From Burkholderiales bacterium (lineage in GTDB: Bacteria > Pseudomonadota > Gammaproteobacteria > Burkholderiales > Burkholderiaceae_C), in assembly GCA_028868825.1 (NCBI GenBank), contig JAGWTU010000001.1, positions 242,355 through 306,354 on the forward strand: a DNA stretch of 64,000 nucleotides. Reading direction: 5' to 3'. The translations under genes were made by a program, and so were the position numbers. Under the pieces are notes generated by a model. It saw only the letters and a list, made by a program, of their open reading frames with translations, ran no database searches and had not been told where the DNA came from. Each line of letters opens with the position of its first letter. The first letter of the stretch is position 1. This document shows, in pieces, positions 35,081 to 45,470 of this stretch.

Positions 35081-36541
35081 TCACCGCGCATGGCCGAGCA
35101 CGAAATGCGTCAGCAGCGGCACCGGGCGTCCGGTCGAGCCCTTGGCCGCACCCGATTTCCAGGCCGTGCCGGCGATGTCGAGGTGCGCCCAGCGCTGCTT
35201 GGCGGTGTAGCGCTGGAGGAATTTCGCCGCCGTGATGGCGCCGCCGGCGCGCGATCCGACGTTGGCCATGTCGGCGAAATTGCTCTTCAGCGCCTCGTCG
35301 TATTCCTCGTCCAGCGGCATGCGCCAGGCCGGGTCGAGGGCCGCGTCGCCGGCGGCGAGCAGCTCGGCGGCGAGTTCATCGTCGTTGCTGAACAGCCCCG
35401 AGCGGTGCGCGCCGAGCGCGATCACGCAGGCGCCGGTGAGCGTGGCGATGTCGACCAGCAGCGCCGGCTTGAAGCGCTCGGCGTAGGTCAGCGCGTCGCA
35501 CAGGATCAGCCGGCCCTCGGCATCGGTGTTGAGGATCTCGATCGTCTGGCCCGACAGGCTGGTGACGACGTCGCCGGGCTTGATGGCCGTGCCGCTGGGC
35601 AGGTTCTCGCAGCTCGGGATGATGCCGATGAGGTTGACCTTGGCCTTCATCTCGGCCACCGCGCGCAAGGTGCCGAGCACGCTCGCGGCGCCGCCCATGT
35701 CGAACTTCATCTCGTCCATCTCGGCGCCGGGCTTGAGGCTGATGCCGCCGCTGTCGAAGGTGATGCCCTTGCCGACGAGGACGATCGGCGCCTGGTTCTT
35801 CGCGCCGCCCATCCAGCGCGCGACGATGAACTTGGGCGGCTCGTCCGAGCCCTGCGTGACGGCCAGGAACGAGCCCATGCCGAGCTTGGCGCAGTCCTTG
35901 CGTTCGAGCACCTCGACCTTCAGGCCATGGTCCTTGGCGAGTTGCTGCGCCTGCGCGGCGAGGAAGCTCGGCGTGCAATGGTTGCCGGGCAGGTTGGCGC
36001 AGCGACGCGCCAGCGCGACGCCGTCGGCGATCGCCATGCCGCGCTTGAGCCCGGCGCCGGCCTCGGCGGCGTCGGCCTTGTCGCAGACGACGCGCACGGC
36101 GGCCAGCGCCGAAGCCGGCGGGGCGCTGGGTTTGGTCTCGCGGTAGACATAGACGGCATCGCTGACGGCGCCGACGAGCGCCTCGGCGCGCGCCCCGGTC
36201 CAGTTGGCACCACCGACGAGCGCGACGCTGATCTGCTTGGCGCCACCGCCCTTGATCTGCGCGACGGCCGCGGCCGCGGCCTTGGCCAGCGATTTCGGGT
36301 TCGCATCGCCGGCGGCGGCGAAGACGACGCGCGCGGCCTTCACGCCCTCGACGCGATGGGCGTACAGCGTCTTGCCGGCCTTGAATTCGAAATCGCCCGC
36401 CTTCGCGGCGGCTTCGAGCGCCGCAGCCAGCGCCGGCTCGAGGTCGGCCGGCACCTGCTGCGCCGCGACCAGCACGACGAGGGCGTCGGTGCTCAATCCG
36501 GCGAGCCCTGGCGCGCCGTGCAACTGCGTCTTGAAGTCCAT
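35081..36541 (-). CDS. pepA: Leucyl aminopeptidase (M17)
   Basis: This cytoplasmic hexameric dizinc aminopeptidase has 486 residues. Residues ~1-170 form the variable N-domain. The M17 catalytic domain has GKGITFDSGGISLKPG (~248-263), DMGGAASVLG, and the hallmark NTDAEGRLILCD (~339-350) carrying metal ligands. In some bacteria PepA also binds DNA. Its start codon lies only 27 bp from the divergent lptF start. Confidence 0.96.
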   Translation of the reverse strand: MDFKTQLHGAPGLAGLSTDALVVLVAAQQVPADLEPALAAALEAAAKAGDFEFKAGKTLYAHRVEGVKAARVVFAAAGDANPKSLAKAAAAAVAQIKGGGAKQISVALVGGANWTGARAEALVGAVSDAVYVYRETKPSAPPASALAAVRVVCDKADAAEAGAGLKRGMAIADGVALARRCANLPGNHCTPSFLAAQAQQLAKDHGLKVEVLERKDCAKLGMGSFLAVTQGSDEPPKFIVARWMGGAKNQAPIVLVGKGITFDSGGISLKPGAEMDEMKFDMGGAASVLGTLRAVAEMKAKVNLIGIIPSCENLPSGTAIKPGDVVTSLSGQTIEILNTDAEGRLILCDALTYAERFKPALLVDIATLTGACVIALGAHRSGLFSNDDELAAELLAAGDAALDPAWRMPLDEEYDEALKSNFADMANVGSRAGGAITAAKFLQRYTAKQRWAHLDIAGTAWKSGAAKGSTGRPVPLLTHFVLGHAR

Positions 36542-36568
36542 AATTCCGTCCGAAACTTAAAGCTGAAG

Positions 36569-37672
36569 ATGTTATTCGATTCGAACCTGCGACGTGAACT
36601 GGTGAGGGGCTTCGGAGCCACGCTCGTCGTCGTGCTGACGATCATGCTCACGAGCCTGGTCATCAAGACCTTCGGGCAAGCGGCCGATGGTGCCATCGCG
36701 CCCCAGGACGTGCTGCTGCTGATGAGCTATGTCGCGCTCGGCTACCTGCCGATCATGATGGCCGGATCGCTGTTCGTGGCCATCGTGCTGACGCTGGGCC
36801 GCATGTATCGCGACAGCGAGATGGTGATCTGGTTCTCGGGCGGCGCCGGGCTGTTCCGCTTCGTCGCCCCGGTGCTGCGCATGAGCGTGCCCATCGTCGC
36901 CGTCGTGACGGTGCTGCTGCTCGTCGTCTGGCCCTGGGGCAACCGCAACAACCAGGACCTGCGCGACCGCTACCAGCAGCGCTCGGATCTCTCGCGCGTC
37001 GCACCCGGCGTGTTCCAGACCTCGGCCGACGGCCGCCGCGTCTTCTTCGTCGAGCGCGCGAGCAAGGGCAGCGTCGACGCGCGCAACGTCTTCATCCTCA
37101 GCCAGCACGACGCCGCCGAGTCGGTGACGACGGCGCAGTCGGGCCGTCTCGAGAACGAGGGCGACGCGCGCTTCCTCGTCCTCCAGCAGGGCCAGCGCAA
37201 CGACGTCGACCAGGCCAGCGGCGAGCGCACCCTGTCGTCGTTCAAGACCTACCGCGTGCTCGCCAGCGAGCGCGCCGTGCGCGCTGCCGAGGCGCTGCCG
37301 CCGAAGGCCACCGGGACGCTGGACCTCATCCGCCACCCGACGCCGCGCAATGCCGGCGAGCTGACCTGGCGCCTGGGACTCGCGCTCGGTGCCGCCAACC
37401 TGACGCTGCTGGGCATCGGCCTGGCGGCCACCGACCCGCGCCGCGCCAGCAACTGGAACCTGCTGTTCGCGATCCTCGCCTTCGGCGTCTACTACAACCT
37501 CATCAACCTCTCGCAGGCCTGGGTCGCCAGCGGGCGCGTCGCGATGGGCGCGGCGCTGCTCGTGCTGCACGGCAGCGCACTGGCCTTCGCGCTGGCGCTG
37601 CTGTGGTGGCGCGAGCATGGCGCGGTGACGGGCCTGTGGCGGCGCCGGCCGCGTGCGGCGGCCGTGGCATGA
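36569..37672 (+). CDS. lptF: LPS export ABC transporter permease LptF
   Basis: The 367-residue permease works with LptG and LptB to extract LPS from the inner membrane. It has six TMs: ~16-36, 50-80 and 98-118 on the N-side, then three near 275-295, 305-322 and 332-352. A periplasmic beta-jellyroll lies between (~130-260, with VFQTSADGRRVFFVE). ATG 36569 matches the family start MLFDSNLRRELVRGFG. It overlaps lptG by 4 bp. Confidence 0.94.
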   Translation: MLFDSNLRRELVRGFGATLVVVLTIMLTSLVIKTFGQAADGAIAPQDVLLLMSYVALGYLPIMMAGSLFVAIVLTLGRMYRDSEMVIWFSGGAGLFRFVAPVLRMSVPIVAVVTVLLLVVWPWGNRNNQDLRDRYQQRSDLSRVAPGVFQTSADGRRVFFVERASKGSVDARNVFILSQHDAAESVTTAQSGRLENEGDARFLVLQQGQRNDVDQASGERTLSSFKTYRVLASERAVRAAEALPPKATGTLDLIRHPTPRNAGELTWRLGLALGAANLTLLGIGLAATDPRRASNWNLLFAILAFGVYYNLINLSQAWVASGRVAMGAALLVLHGSALAFALALLWWREHGAVTGLWRRRPRAAAVA

Positions 37673-38775
37673 AGACGGTCCGCCGGCTGCTCTACGTCGA
37701 CATCGCGGCGTCGGTGATGCTGGTCGCGCTCGCCTTCCTGTCGCTGTTCTTCATCATCGATTTCGTCGACGAACTCGACAGCGTCGGCCGCCACGGGCGC
37801 ACGATCTGGAGCGCGCTCGGCTCGACGGCGCTCGAGGTGCCGGGGCATTTCTACGACCTGCTGCCGATCGCCGTGCTGATCGGCACGATCTATTCGCTGG
37901 CCCGCCTGGCGCAGTCCACCGAATACACGATCCTGCGCACGAGCGGCCTCGGCCCGGGGCGCGCGCTGGCGCTGCTGGCGGGGCTGGGTGTGGCTTTCGC
38001 GGCGCTGACCTTCGTCACCGGCGACTACCTCGCACCGGCCAGCGAGCGCACGGCGGTGCTGATGCGCGCGCATTACAGCGGCGGCATCAAGCTCGACGGC
38101 AACGGCGCCTGGCTCAAGGACAAGCGCACGACGCCGCAGGGCGAACGCAGCGACTCGATCAACGTTGCCGGCGCCACCGACGACGGCGCGCTGACGGGCA
38201 TCCGCATCTTCGAGTTCGACGCCGAGGGGCGCCTCGTCACGCGCGTGCAGGCCGCCGGCGGCAAGGTCGAGCCCGACGGCACCTGGCGGCTCAGCGATGT
38301 GCAGGTCACCGATTGGCCGCCGCCGGACGGCGACCAGCCGGTGCGCCTGCGCAAGCTCGCGACGCTGGACTGGCCGAGCACGCTGGGCGCCAGCGTCGTC
38401 GCCGCCGCCGTGCTGCCGCTGTCGACGATGACGACGCTCGAGCTGCTGCGCTACAGCGCCCACCTCAGCGACCAGGAGCAGGCGGCCGACCAGTACCGCG
38501 TGCGCTTCTGGCGCAAGGCGCTGTACCCCTTCGCCTGCCTCGTGATGATGGCGCTGGCACTGCCCTTCGCCTACCTGCATGCGCGCTCGGGCAGCGTGAG
38601 CCTGAAGGTCTTCGGCGGCTTCATGCTCGGCATCAGCTTCGTGCTGCTGAACAACCTCTCGGACCACATCGGCGTGCTCAGCGGCTGGACGCCCTGGTTC
38701 GCTGCCGCGGCGCCGAGCCTGATCTACCTGCTGCTCTCCATGGCGGCCTTTGCCTGGCTGGTGCGCTACCGATGA
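37669..38775 (+). CDS. lptG: LPS export ABC transporter permease LptG
   Basis: This 368-residue partner of LptF has TMs near 10-30, 57-80, 98-120, 280-297, 305-325 and 340-360. A periplasmic jellyroll (~125-260) includes GAWLKDKRTTPQGE. The N-terminal motif VRRLLYVDIAASVMLVALAF is typical. ATG 37669 overlaps the lptF stop. A 4-bp overlap also couples it to the chelatase gene, which is functionally unrelated. Confidence 0.94.
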   Translation: MKTVRRLLYVDIAASVMLVALAFLSLFFIIDFVDELDSVGRHGRTIWSALGSTALEVPGHFYDLLPIAVLIGTIYSLARLAQSTEYTILRTSGLGPGRALALLAGLGVAFAALTFVTGDYLAPASERTAVLMRAHYSGGIKLDGNGAWLKDKRTTPQGERSDSINVAGATDDGALTGIRIFEFDAEGRLVTRVQAAGGKVEPDGTWRLSDVQVTDWPPPDGDQPVRLRKLATLDWPSTLGASVVAAAVLPLSTMTTLELLRYSAHLSDQEQAADQYRVRFWRKALYPFACLVMMALALPFAYLHARSGSVSLKVFGGFMLGISFVLLNNLSDHIGVLSGWTPWFAAAAPSLIYLLLSMAAFAWLVRYR

Positions 38776-39161
38776 ACGGACTCATCCTCTTCGCCCATGG
38801 CGCGCGCGACCCGCGCTGGGCCGCGCCCTTCGAGGCCGTCGCGGCGCGGCTGCGCCAGCGGCGCCCCGACGCCGCCGTGCGGCTGGCGTTTCTCGAGCTG
38901 ATGCAACCGTCGCTGGGCGACGCCGCCGCCGAACTGGCCGCCGCCGGCTGCACGCGGCTGACGGTGCTGCCGATGTTCCTGGGCACCGGCGGCCATCTGC
39001 GCCAGGACCTGCCGCGCTTGGCCGATGCGCTGCGCGCCGCGCTGCCGGGCATCGAGGTCGTGCTGCACGGCGCCATCGGCGAGGTCGACGCGGTGATCGC
39101 CGCGATGGCCGAGGCGGCGGCGGCCCTGATCGACGACGCCACCGGCGCGAGCCCGCCATGA
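38772..39161 (+). CDS. Sirohydrochlorin chelatase, short CbiX/SirB type
   Basis: The 129-residue single-domain chelatase inserts Co or Fe into sirohydrochlorin for siroheme (sulfite/nitrite reductases) or cobalamin. The N-terminus LILFAHGARDPRWAAPFE carries the catalytic histidine H9; LTVLPMFLGTGGHLRQDLP holds a second metal-binding His. The short length fits the CbiX-short form, which dimerises. It is coupled by overlap to a CysB-family regulator, consistent with siroheme use in sulfate assimilation. Confidence 0.9.
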   Translation: MNGLILFAHGARDPRWAAPFEAVAARLRQRRPDAAVRLAFLELMQPSLGDAAAELAAAGCTRLTVLPMFLGTGGHLRQDLPRLADALRAALPGIEVVLHGAIGEVDAVIAAMAEAAAALIDDATGASPP

Positions 39162-40102
39162 ACCTGCACCAGTTCCGATTCCTGCAGGAGGCGGTGCGCC
39201 GCAACCTCAACCTGACCGAGACGGCGAAGGCGCTGTACACCTCGCAGCCCGGCGTCAGCAAGGCGATCCTCGAGCTCGAGGAGGAACTCGGCGTCGACAT
39301 CTTCGCGCGCCACGGCAAGCGCCTCAAGCGCGTCACCGAGCCGGGGCAGCTGGTGCTCAAGTCGGTCGAGATCATCATGCGCGAGGTCGCCAACCTCAAG
39401 CGCATCGGCGAGGAGTTCTCGAAGCAGGACGCCGGCACGCTGTCGATCGCCACCACGCACACCCAGGCGCGCTATTTCCTGCCCGAGCCGATCGCGCAGC
39501 TGCGCAAGCGTTACCCCAAGGTGCAGGTCGTGCTGCACCAGGGCATGCCCGAGCAGGTCGCGCGCATGCTGCTAGACGACACGGCCGAGATCGGCCTGGC
39601 CACCGAGGCGCTGGCCGCGCACCCCGAACTCGTCACCCTGCCCTGCTACGAATGGCAGCATGTGATGGTCGTGCCCGAGGGCCATGCGCTGGCCGCCGTC
39701 GAGCGGCCGACCCTCGAGCAGCTGGCGGCGCACCCGCTCGTGCTGTACCAGTCGACGGTGACCGGGCGCACGCGCATCGACCAGGCCTTCGAGCGCGCCC
39801 ACCTGAGTCCGCTGGTGGCGCTGGAGGCGATCGACTCCGACGTCATCAAGACCTATGTGCGCCTGGGCCTGGGCGTGGGCATCGTCGCCGAGAGTTCGAT
39901 GCACACCGACCCGCCCGACCCGGGCCTCGTCTGGCGCCCGCTGGGCCATCTGTTCGGCAGCAACGTCACGCGCGTCGCCTTCAAGCGCGGCGCCTACCTG
40001 CGCCAGTTCGTGCTGGCCTTCGCCGAGATGATGTCGCAGCGCCTGACGCCGAGCCTGCTCGCCAGCGCGATGAGCGGCCAAGGTTCCGACTATGAACTGT
40101 GA
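39158..40102 (+). CDS. CysB-family LysR-type transcriptional regulator
   Basis: The 314-residue activator has an N-terminal wHTH with LHQFRFLQEAVRRNLNLTE and ALYTSQPGVSKAILELEEEL, the exact CysB/Cbl/CysB-like pattern. The effector domain includes TTHTQARYFLPEPI, the sulfate/O-acetylserine-binding region of CysB. It probably regulates cysteine biosynthesis and sulfate assimilation; overlap with the chelatase supports that. It cannot be decided whether it is CysB or Cbl. Confidence 0.92.
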   Translation: MNLHQFRFLQEAVRRNLNLTETAKALYTSQPGVSKAILELEEELGVDIFARHGKRLKRVTEPGQLVLKSVEIIMREVANLKRIGEEFSKQDAGTLSIATTHTQARYFLPEPIAQLRKRYPKVQVVLHQGMPEQVARMLLDDTAEIGLATEALAAHPELVTLPCYEWQHVMVVPEGHALAAVERPTLEQLAAHPLVLYQSTVTGRTRIDQAFERAHLSPLVALEAIDSDVIKTYVRLGLGVGIVAESSMHTDPPDPGLVWRPLGHLFGSNVTRVAFKRGAYLRQFVLAFAEMMSQRLTPSLLASAMSGQGSDYEL

Positions 40103-40107
40103 CCGCG

Positions 40108-41268
40108 ATGAGTGAAGAGTCCACCCCTGCCTTTCCGAGCCGCCTGCCGACCGTCGGCACGACCATCTTCACCGTGATGTCGGCGCTGGCCGCCGAGACC
40201 GGCGCGGTCAACCTCGGCCAGGGCTTCCCCGACTTCGAGCCCGACCCGGCGTTGCCGGCGCTGGTCACCTCGGCGATGCGCCAGGGCCATCACCAGTACC
40301 CGCCGATGCCCGGCATCGCGCCGCTGCGCGAGGCCCTCGCGGCCAAGGTCGAGCGGCTGTACGGCCGCCGCTACGACGCCGCGGCCGAGATCACGATCAC
40401 CGCCGGCGCGACGCAGGCCATCCTCACGGCGGTGCTGTGCTGCGTCGGCCCCGGTGACGAGGTCATCGTGCTCGAACCCTGCTACGACAGCTACGCGCCG
40501 GCGATCCAACTGGCCGGCGGCCGCGTCGTGCGCGTGCCGCTGCAGCCGCTGACCTTCCGCCCCGACCTCGACCGCATCGCCGCGGCGATCGGCCCGCGCA
40601 CGCGGCTGCTGATGATCAACAGCCCGCACAACCCGAGCGCGACGGTGTGGACGCGCGCCGAGATGGCAGGCCTGGCCGAGCTGCTGGCGCCGACCTCGGT
40701 GCTGCTGCTGTCCGACGAGGTCTACGAGCACATGGTCTACGACGGCCGGCCGCATGTCAGCGCCTCGTCGCTGCCGGCGCTGGCCGCGCGCGCCTTCGTC
40801 GTCTCGAGCTTCGGCAAGACCTACCACGTGACGGGCTGGAAGGTCGGCCATGTGGCGGCGCCGGCGCCGCTGACGGCCGAGTTCCGCAAGGTCCACCAGT
40901 TCAACGTCTTCACCGTCAACACGCCGATGCAGCATGCGCTGGCGCGCCATCTGGCCGACCCGGCGCCCTACCTCGAGCTGCCCGCCTTCTACCAGCGCAA
41001 GCGCGACCGCTTCGCCGCCGGCCTCGCGGCGACGCGGCTGCGGCCGCTGCGCACCGAGGGCAGCTATTTCCAGCTCGTCGACTACAGCGCCGTGAACGAT
41101 CTGGGCGAGGCCGATTTCTGCCAGTGGCTGACGCGCGAGATCGGCGTCGCGGCCATTCCCGTCTCGGCGTTCTACGAGGGCGGCTTCGAGCAGCGGCTGG
41201 CGCGGCTGTGCTTCGCCAAGCGCGACGAGACGCTGCAGGATGCGCTCGAGCGGCTGCGCCGCATCTGA
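40108..41268 (+). CDS. PLP-dependent aminotransferase, methionine aminotransferase-like (class I/II)
   Basis: From ATG 40108 the enzyme has 386 residues; GTG 40099, overlapping the regulator stop, would add three. It contains VNLGQGFPDFEPDPAL (~35-50), the PLP-binding NSPHNPSATVWTRAEM (~171-186), LLSDEVYEHMVYDG and the Schiff-base lysine in SSFGKTYHVTGWKVG. It resembles YbdL and kynurenine/glutamine transaminases, which often use methionine. Its place after a CysB-family regulator fits sulfur amino-acid metabolism. Confidence 0.9.
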   Translation: MSEESTPAFPSRLPTVGTTIFTVMSALAAETGAVNLGQGFPDFEPDPALPALVTSAMRQGHHQYPPMPGIAPLREALAAKVERLYGRRYDAAAEITITAGATQAILTAVLCCVGPGDEVIVLEPCYDSYAPAIQLAGGRVVRVPLQPLTFRPDLDRIAAAIGPRTRLLMINSPHNPSATVWTRAEMAGLAELLAPTSVLLLSDEVYEHMVYDGRPHVSASSLPALAARAFVVSSFGKTYHVTGWKVGHVAAPAPLTAEFRKVHQFNVFTVNTPMQHALARHLADPAPYLELPAFYQRKRDRFAAGLAATRLRPLRTEGSYFQLVDYSAVNDLGEADFCQWLTREIGVAAIPVSAFYEGGFEQRLARLCFAKRDETLQDALERLRRI

Positions 41269-41274
41269 GGCCCC

Positions 41275-43281
41275 TCAGCTGCCGCGGCGGAAGGGCTGCG
41301 TGTCCTCGAGCCGGTCGAAGATGCTCGTCGGGCGATCGGTGTCCAGCGAGAGGTCGAGATCGACCGGTGCCGTCGGCTCGCCGTCGGTGTTCAGGTGGCG
41401 CCGGCCCGGCACCGTCGCATCGTCGTCGTCCTCGCCCGGGCCGCGGTGGTCGGCGCTGCCCAGCGGCAGCAGCAGGTCGACATGGCCGGCGTCGGGCGTC
41501 TCGCGGTCGAGCAGGTCGCGCGCCAGCGAGTACAGGAACAGCACCTCGCGGTAGGCCGGCAGGTCGAACAACTCGCCGCGCGACTTGCGGAACAGCAGCG
41601 CCTCGAGCTCGGCCATGCTGTCGAGCGGGCGCGGCCACAGCTGCTGCAGGCGCGGGATGACGCCCGCGTAGTCCTCGAGCGAGCGGCCGGCCTGGAGGTC
41701 GACGTCCCAGTCGGGCGCGTAGGCGTTGAAGCGCTGGTTGAAGCGGCCACGCGTGCGCTCGTATTCGTCGCGCTGGCCGCGGCGGCGGTAGATCTCGAGC
41801 AGCTTCAGGTACGGCAGCGGGCTGCCGCCGCCGGTCTGGCGCAGATGGTCGACGAGGAGGTCGATCGCCGCCTCGTCCTGGCCGAGCACGACGAAGAACT
41901 CGGCCTGCTGCTCGAGATCGAGCAGCTCCTCGATCGAGACGTCGCGCGGCGCCGACTCGTCGACCCGCGGCGGCAGCAGCATCGTGCGCTGCATCGCCGG
42001 TTCGGGCAGGGCCGGCGGTTCGGTGTCGGGCGCGATCAGCGGCGGCGGCACCGGCGCCATCGCCTTCTTCGGCGGCGTCCAGGGTTCGGGCGGCGCCGGC
42101 GGCGGCCAGGCCGGGCCGGGGCGCGGGCGCGTGGTCGAGGCCGGCTTGACCAGTGGGACTTCGGTGGTCACGAAGGGGATCGGCGACGTCACCTGCTTGC
42201 CCGCGGTGGCGTCGGACTTCGGCGCCATCGCCGCAGCCTGGGCGCGCCAATCCTCTTGCTGGCGACGCTGCAGCGCCGACAGGCGCAGCCCGAGCCAGAT
42301 GACGACCGCGCCGAGCATCGCCAGCACGACCAGCAGCGGCCAGAACCAGCGGCCCGAACCCGCTTCGGCGCGCCGCAGTCGCTCGCGCAGCTCGGCGTTC
42401 AGCGCCTGGTTCTGGCGCGATTCGACGCGCATCTGCGCCACCGTCGTCTCCAGATCGGTGATGCGCTGCGCCGCCGCCGAGGCCGCGACCGCCGAGGCCC
42501 GCGCGGCGCTCGCGGCATCGGCCACCGCCTGCAGCGCGAGGTCGACCGACGCGGCGGCATCGGGCTGCGGCTCGGACAATTCCAGCTGCAGGCGTGGCGT
42601 CGATCGTGCTGCGGCGGCTGCGACGACCGGCACCGCCGCGGCGACGGTCCTGCGCCGCGCCGGCGCGGTCCGCGGTCGCGCGCCCGCACGGTGGTGGGTG
42701 GCCGCGCGATGGCGGGACGCCGACGTCGCGGCGGCGCGGCGCGGCGCGGCCACGGCCCGCGGCGACGGCGGGACTTCAGGGCCGGACGAGGTGATCGATT
42801 CGGCGGCCGCGGTCCGGGTGGGCGGCGCGGTTTCCACCGGCGGTGGGGGCGGCACCGGCGGCGGCGCCTGCGCGTAGGCCGGTGCGCTCGGCGCGTCGGG
42901 TGCCGGATCGGCGAGGACGACGAAGCGGCGCTCGAGACCACCGCCGCAGCGCGAGGTGACCTGCACGGTGACGACCGGCTCGTCGACCGCCTGCGTCGTC
43001 GTGATGCGGATGCGAGCCCGATCGACGCCGGTGGCTTCGACGCTGGTATGGATGCCCGAGGGATGGAGCCGGCGTTCGCCGAGCATGACATCGGCGCCGA
43101 CGCAGCGCGACTCGAGCGCTTGTCCCGGGTCGAGTCGGATCTGGACCGAGAAATCGAGCGGGCGGCCGAGGACGGCACCCGACGATCCGGCGCCGAAACC
43201 GGCTGCCGGACAAAGCGACGGCGCGGCCAAGGCGACCGCGCCGGCAAGATGGATCGACAGCCAGCGCCGTTTCTTCTGCAT
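41275..43281 (-). CDS. fimV: FimV-like pilus/polar assembly protein
   Basis: The 668-residue envelope protein has a signal peptide ([17 protein letters not shown]), an N-terminal FimV domain ([18 protein letters not shown]), a long Pro/Ala/Arg-rich linker, a coiled coil (~255-310), one TM (~314-333), and a cytoplasmic C-terminal part with [20 protein letters not shown] (TPR-like, ~450-560). FimV proteins support type IV pilus assembly, polar localisation and cAMP signalling. It lacks an obvious LysM motif. The ~205-bp region upstream (43282-43486) contains no gene. Confidence 0.75.
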   Translation of the reverse strand: MQKKRRWLSIHLAGAVALAAPSLCPAAGFGAGSSGAVLGRPLDFSVQIRLDPGQALESRCVGADVMLGERRLHPSGIHTSVEATGVDRARIRITTTQAVDEPVVTVQVTSRCGGGLERRFVVLADPAPDAPSAPAYAQAPPPVPPPPPVETAPPTRTAAAESITSSGPEVPPSPRAVAAPRRAAATSASRHRAATHHRAGARPRTAPARRRTVAAAVPVVAAAAARSTPRLQLELSEPQPDAAASVDLALQAVADAASAARASAVAASAAAQRITDLETTVAQMRVESRQNQALNAELRERLRRAEAGSGRWFWPLLVVLAMLGAVVIWLGLRLSALQRRQQEDWRAQAAAMAPKSDATAGKQVTSPIPFVTTEVPLVKPASTTRPRPGPAWPPPAPPEPWTPPKKAMAPVPPPLIAPDTEPPALPEPAMQRTMLLPPRVDESAPRDVSIEELLDLEQQAEFFVVLGQDEAAIDLLVDHLRQTGGGSPLPYLKLLEIYRRRGQRDEYERTRGRFNQRFNAYAPDWDVDLQAGRSLEDYAGVIPRLQQLWPRPLDSMAELEALLFRKSRGELFDLPAYREVLFLYSLARDLLDRETPDAGHVDLLLPLGSADHRGPGEDDDDATVPGRRHLNTDGEPTAPVDLDLSLDTDRPTSIFDRLEDTQPFRRGS

Positions 43282-43486
43282 GCAATGGGATCAGGGGACC
43301 ACCGGGATCTGCTCGGGGGACTCTAGCATGGCGGTTCTGAGCGGCAGGACCGAAGACCGGGCCTTTTCGTGGCCCATGGCACGCCGCGCAGGCCCGCACT
43401 CGTGTGCACCGCGACGGTGGCCACGTGCAGGAGAATGGGCCCGGGCACCGCCCCCGATCTCAACCGATCGCAACCGAGGATCATCG

Positions 43487-44710
43487 ATGGACTTCGCCTA
43501 TTCCCCCCGCACGCGGGAACTCCAGGACCGGCTGCACGCCTTCATGGCCGAGCATGTCTACCCGGCGGAGTCGCAATGGCACGCCCAGATCGAGGCGCAA
43601 ACGCGGGCCGGCCGGCGCTGGACGCCGGTGCCGCTGATCGAGGAACTCAAGCCCAAGGCGCGCGCCGCCGGGCTGTGGAACCTGTTCCTGCCCGAGAGCG
43701 AGTACGGCGCCGGCCTGCGCAACCAGGACTACGCGCCGCTGGCCGAGATCATGGGCGCCGTGCCCTGGGCGAGCGAGGTCTTCAACTGCTCGGCGCCCGA
43801 CACCGGCAACATGGAAACGCTGGTGCGCTACGGCAGCGCCGAACAGAAGCGGCGCTGGCTCGAACCGCTGCTGGCCGGCGAGATCCGCAGCGCCTTCGCG
43901 ATGACCGAGCCGGCGGTGGCCTCGTCGGACGCGACGAACATCGAATCGCGCATCGAGCGCCAGGGCGACGACTACGTCATCAACGGCCGCAAATGGTGGA
44001 CCAGCGGCGCCGGCGACCCGCGCTGCGCCGTCTACATCTTCATGGGCAAGACCGACCCGGCGGCGCCGCGCCACGGCCAGCAGTCGATGATCCTCGTGCC
44101 GGCCGACGCGCCCGGCATCCGCGTGCTGCGCCCGTTGTCGGTGTTCGGCTACGACGACGCGCCGCACGGCCACATGGAGATCGAATTCGAGAACGTGCGC
44201 GTGCCCGCCGCGAACATGCTGCTCGGCGAAGGGCGCGGTTTCGAGATCGCCCAGGGCCGCCTCGGCCCGGGGCGCATCCACCATTGCATGCGCCTGATCG
44301 GGCTGGCCGAGCGGGCGCTGGCGCTGATGTGCGAACGCGCCGTCGCGCGCACGGCCTTCGGCAAACCGCTGGCCCAGCAGGGCGTGACGCAGGAGCGCAT
44401 CGCGCAGTCGCGCTGCCTGATCGAGCAGTCGCGGCTGCTGACGCTGAAGGCGGCGTGGATGATGGACGAGGCGGGCAACAAGAGCGCCAAGGGCGAGATC
44501 GCGATGATCAAGGTCGTCGCGCCGCAGATGGCGCTGCAGGTCATCGACTGGGCGATCCAGCTCCACGGCGGCGCCGGCATGAGCCAGGACTTCCCGCTCG
44601 CGTATTTCTACACGCTGGCGCGCACGTTGCGCTTCGCCGACGGCCCCGACGAGGTGCACCGCGCGGCCATTGCCAAGCTCGAACTCGGCCGCATCGCGGC
44701 CAAGCGCTGA
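43487..44710 (+). CDS. Acyl-CoA dehydrogenase family protein
   Basis: The 407-residue FAD flavoenzyme resembles ACAD10/11-type dehydrogenases. It has [11 protein letters not shown] (~18-28), [18 protein letters not shown] (~138-155, FAD binding), [15 protein letters not shown], and the C-terminal signature [19 protein letters not shown] followed by [12 protein letters not shown]. It oxidises an acyl-CoA at the alpha-beta bond; chain specificity is not visible. ATG 43487 has a GAGGA site; the longer open frame upstream is antisense to fimV. It has no beta-oxidation neighbours. Confidence 0.93.
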   Translation: MDFAYSPRTRELQDRLHAFMAEHVYPAESQWHAQIEAQTRAGRRWTPVPLIEELKPKARAAGLWNLFLPESEYGAGLRNQDYAPLAEIMGAVPWASEVFNCSAPDTGNMETLVRYGSAEQKRRWLEPLLAGEIRSAFAMTEPAVASSDATNIESRIERQGDDYVINGRKWWTSGAGDPRCAVYIFMGKTDPAAPRHGQQSMILVPADAPGIRVLRPLSVFGYDDAPHGHMEIEFENVRVPAANMLLGEGRGFEIAQGRLGPGRIHHCMRLIGLAERALALMCERAVARTAFGKPLAQQGVTQERIAQSRCLIEQSRLLTLKAAWMMDEAGNKSAKGEIAMIKVVAPQMALQVIDWAIQLHGGAGMSQDFPLAYFYTLARTLRFADGPDEVHRAAIAKLELGRIAAKR

Positions 44711-44738
44711 CGCGGCCGGCCGCAGCAGGTTCTGGCGC

Positions 44739-45470
44739 TCAGGTCTGGCGCTCGTCGCCGGGCAGCGCGCTCGGCGACCACAGGCTGGCCGTGGTGGTCG
44801 GTCCGCCGACGGCGTCCTGGCCCTCGGTGGCGACGCGCTGCGCCTCGCGCACGGCGCATTCGAACAAGCGCAGCCAGCCCTGGATCGAGCGGATGTCGGC
44901 CTCGGCCAGCGCCGTGCGCAGCATGAGGCGGCCGCGGCCGATCATCAGCACCATCGGTTCGGCCGACGGCCGCGGCGCCGCCGCTATGGCCGGCGTCAGC
45001 GGCCCGTCGAGCCAGCGCAGCAGCCAGGTCTTGGCGCTGGACAGCGCGACGTACTGCTCGCGCAGAGCCGGCATCTCGGCGCCGGCGAGCTTGGGGAACA
45101 TCACGAGCCAGCGCATCTCGGGCGGCGTCTGGTTGTCGATGCGGGTCTGCACGCCCTCGACATACTGCTCGAACACCGCCTTCTCCATCGCTTCCTGGAG
45201 TTCGCGGTTCATCAGCACGAGCTGCAGCTCGGAGCTCAGGCCGAGCTCGGCGCGCACGCGCAGTTCCTGGCCCTGGATGTAGGGCCGCTGCGACGGACCC
45301 CATTCGAGCCGCCAGGCCTGCTCGCCGAGACGGCCGTCGATGACGAAGCCCTCGTCCTGGACCGACTTGTAGGCGTACTGGTGCGACTGCGCCCAGGGCG
45401 CGATGCCTTCCCACTCGACCGCTGGCGTTGCGGCGGTGCCGGAGAACAGGCGTTTGAGGCCATCGAGCAT
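44739..45470 (-). CDS. Hypothetical cytoplasmic protein
   Basis: I do not recognise this 243-residue protein. The N-terminus (LDGLKRLFSGTAATPAVEWE) lacks a signal peptide, and no membrane helix is evident. The central part has alternating helix-like segments (LMNRELQEAMEKAVFEQYVE, LREQYVALSSAKTWLLRWLD), then EPMVLMIGRGRLMLRTALAE. The ordered composition and good codon use support a real gene. It is convergent with the acyl-CoA dehydrogenase and divergent from tRNA-Arg. The ~190 bp to the tRNA contain no gene. Confidence 0.7.
   Translation of the reverse strand: MLDGLKRLFSGTAATPAVEWEGIAPWAQSHQYAYKSVQDEGFVIDGRLGEQAWRLEWGPSQRPYIQGQELRVRAELGLSSELQLVLMNRELQEAMEKAVFEQYVEGVQTRIDNQTPPEMRWLVMFPKLAGAEMPALREQYVALSSAKTWLLRWLDGPLTPAIAAAPRPSAEPMVLMIGRGRLMLRTALAEADIRSIQGWLRLFECAVREAQRVATEGQDAVGGPTTTASLWSPSALPGDERQT

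Noticed and set aside
35090..37672. An 860-codon plus-strand frame ending with lptF
   Set aside because: Only the part from 36569 resembles a protein (LptF); the rest is antisense to pepA.
41395..43326. A 643-codon plus-strand open frame
   Set aside because: It is the complement of fimV and consists mainly of Arg/Gly-rich sequence without domains.
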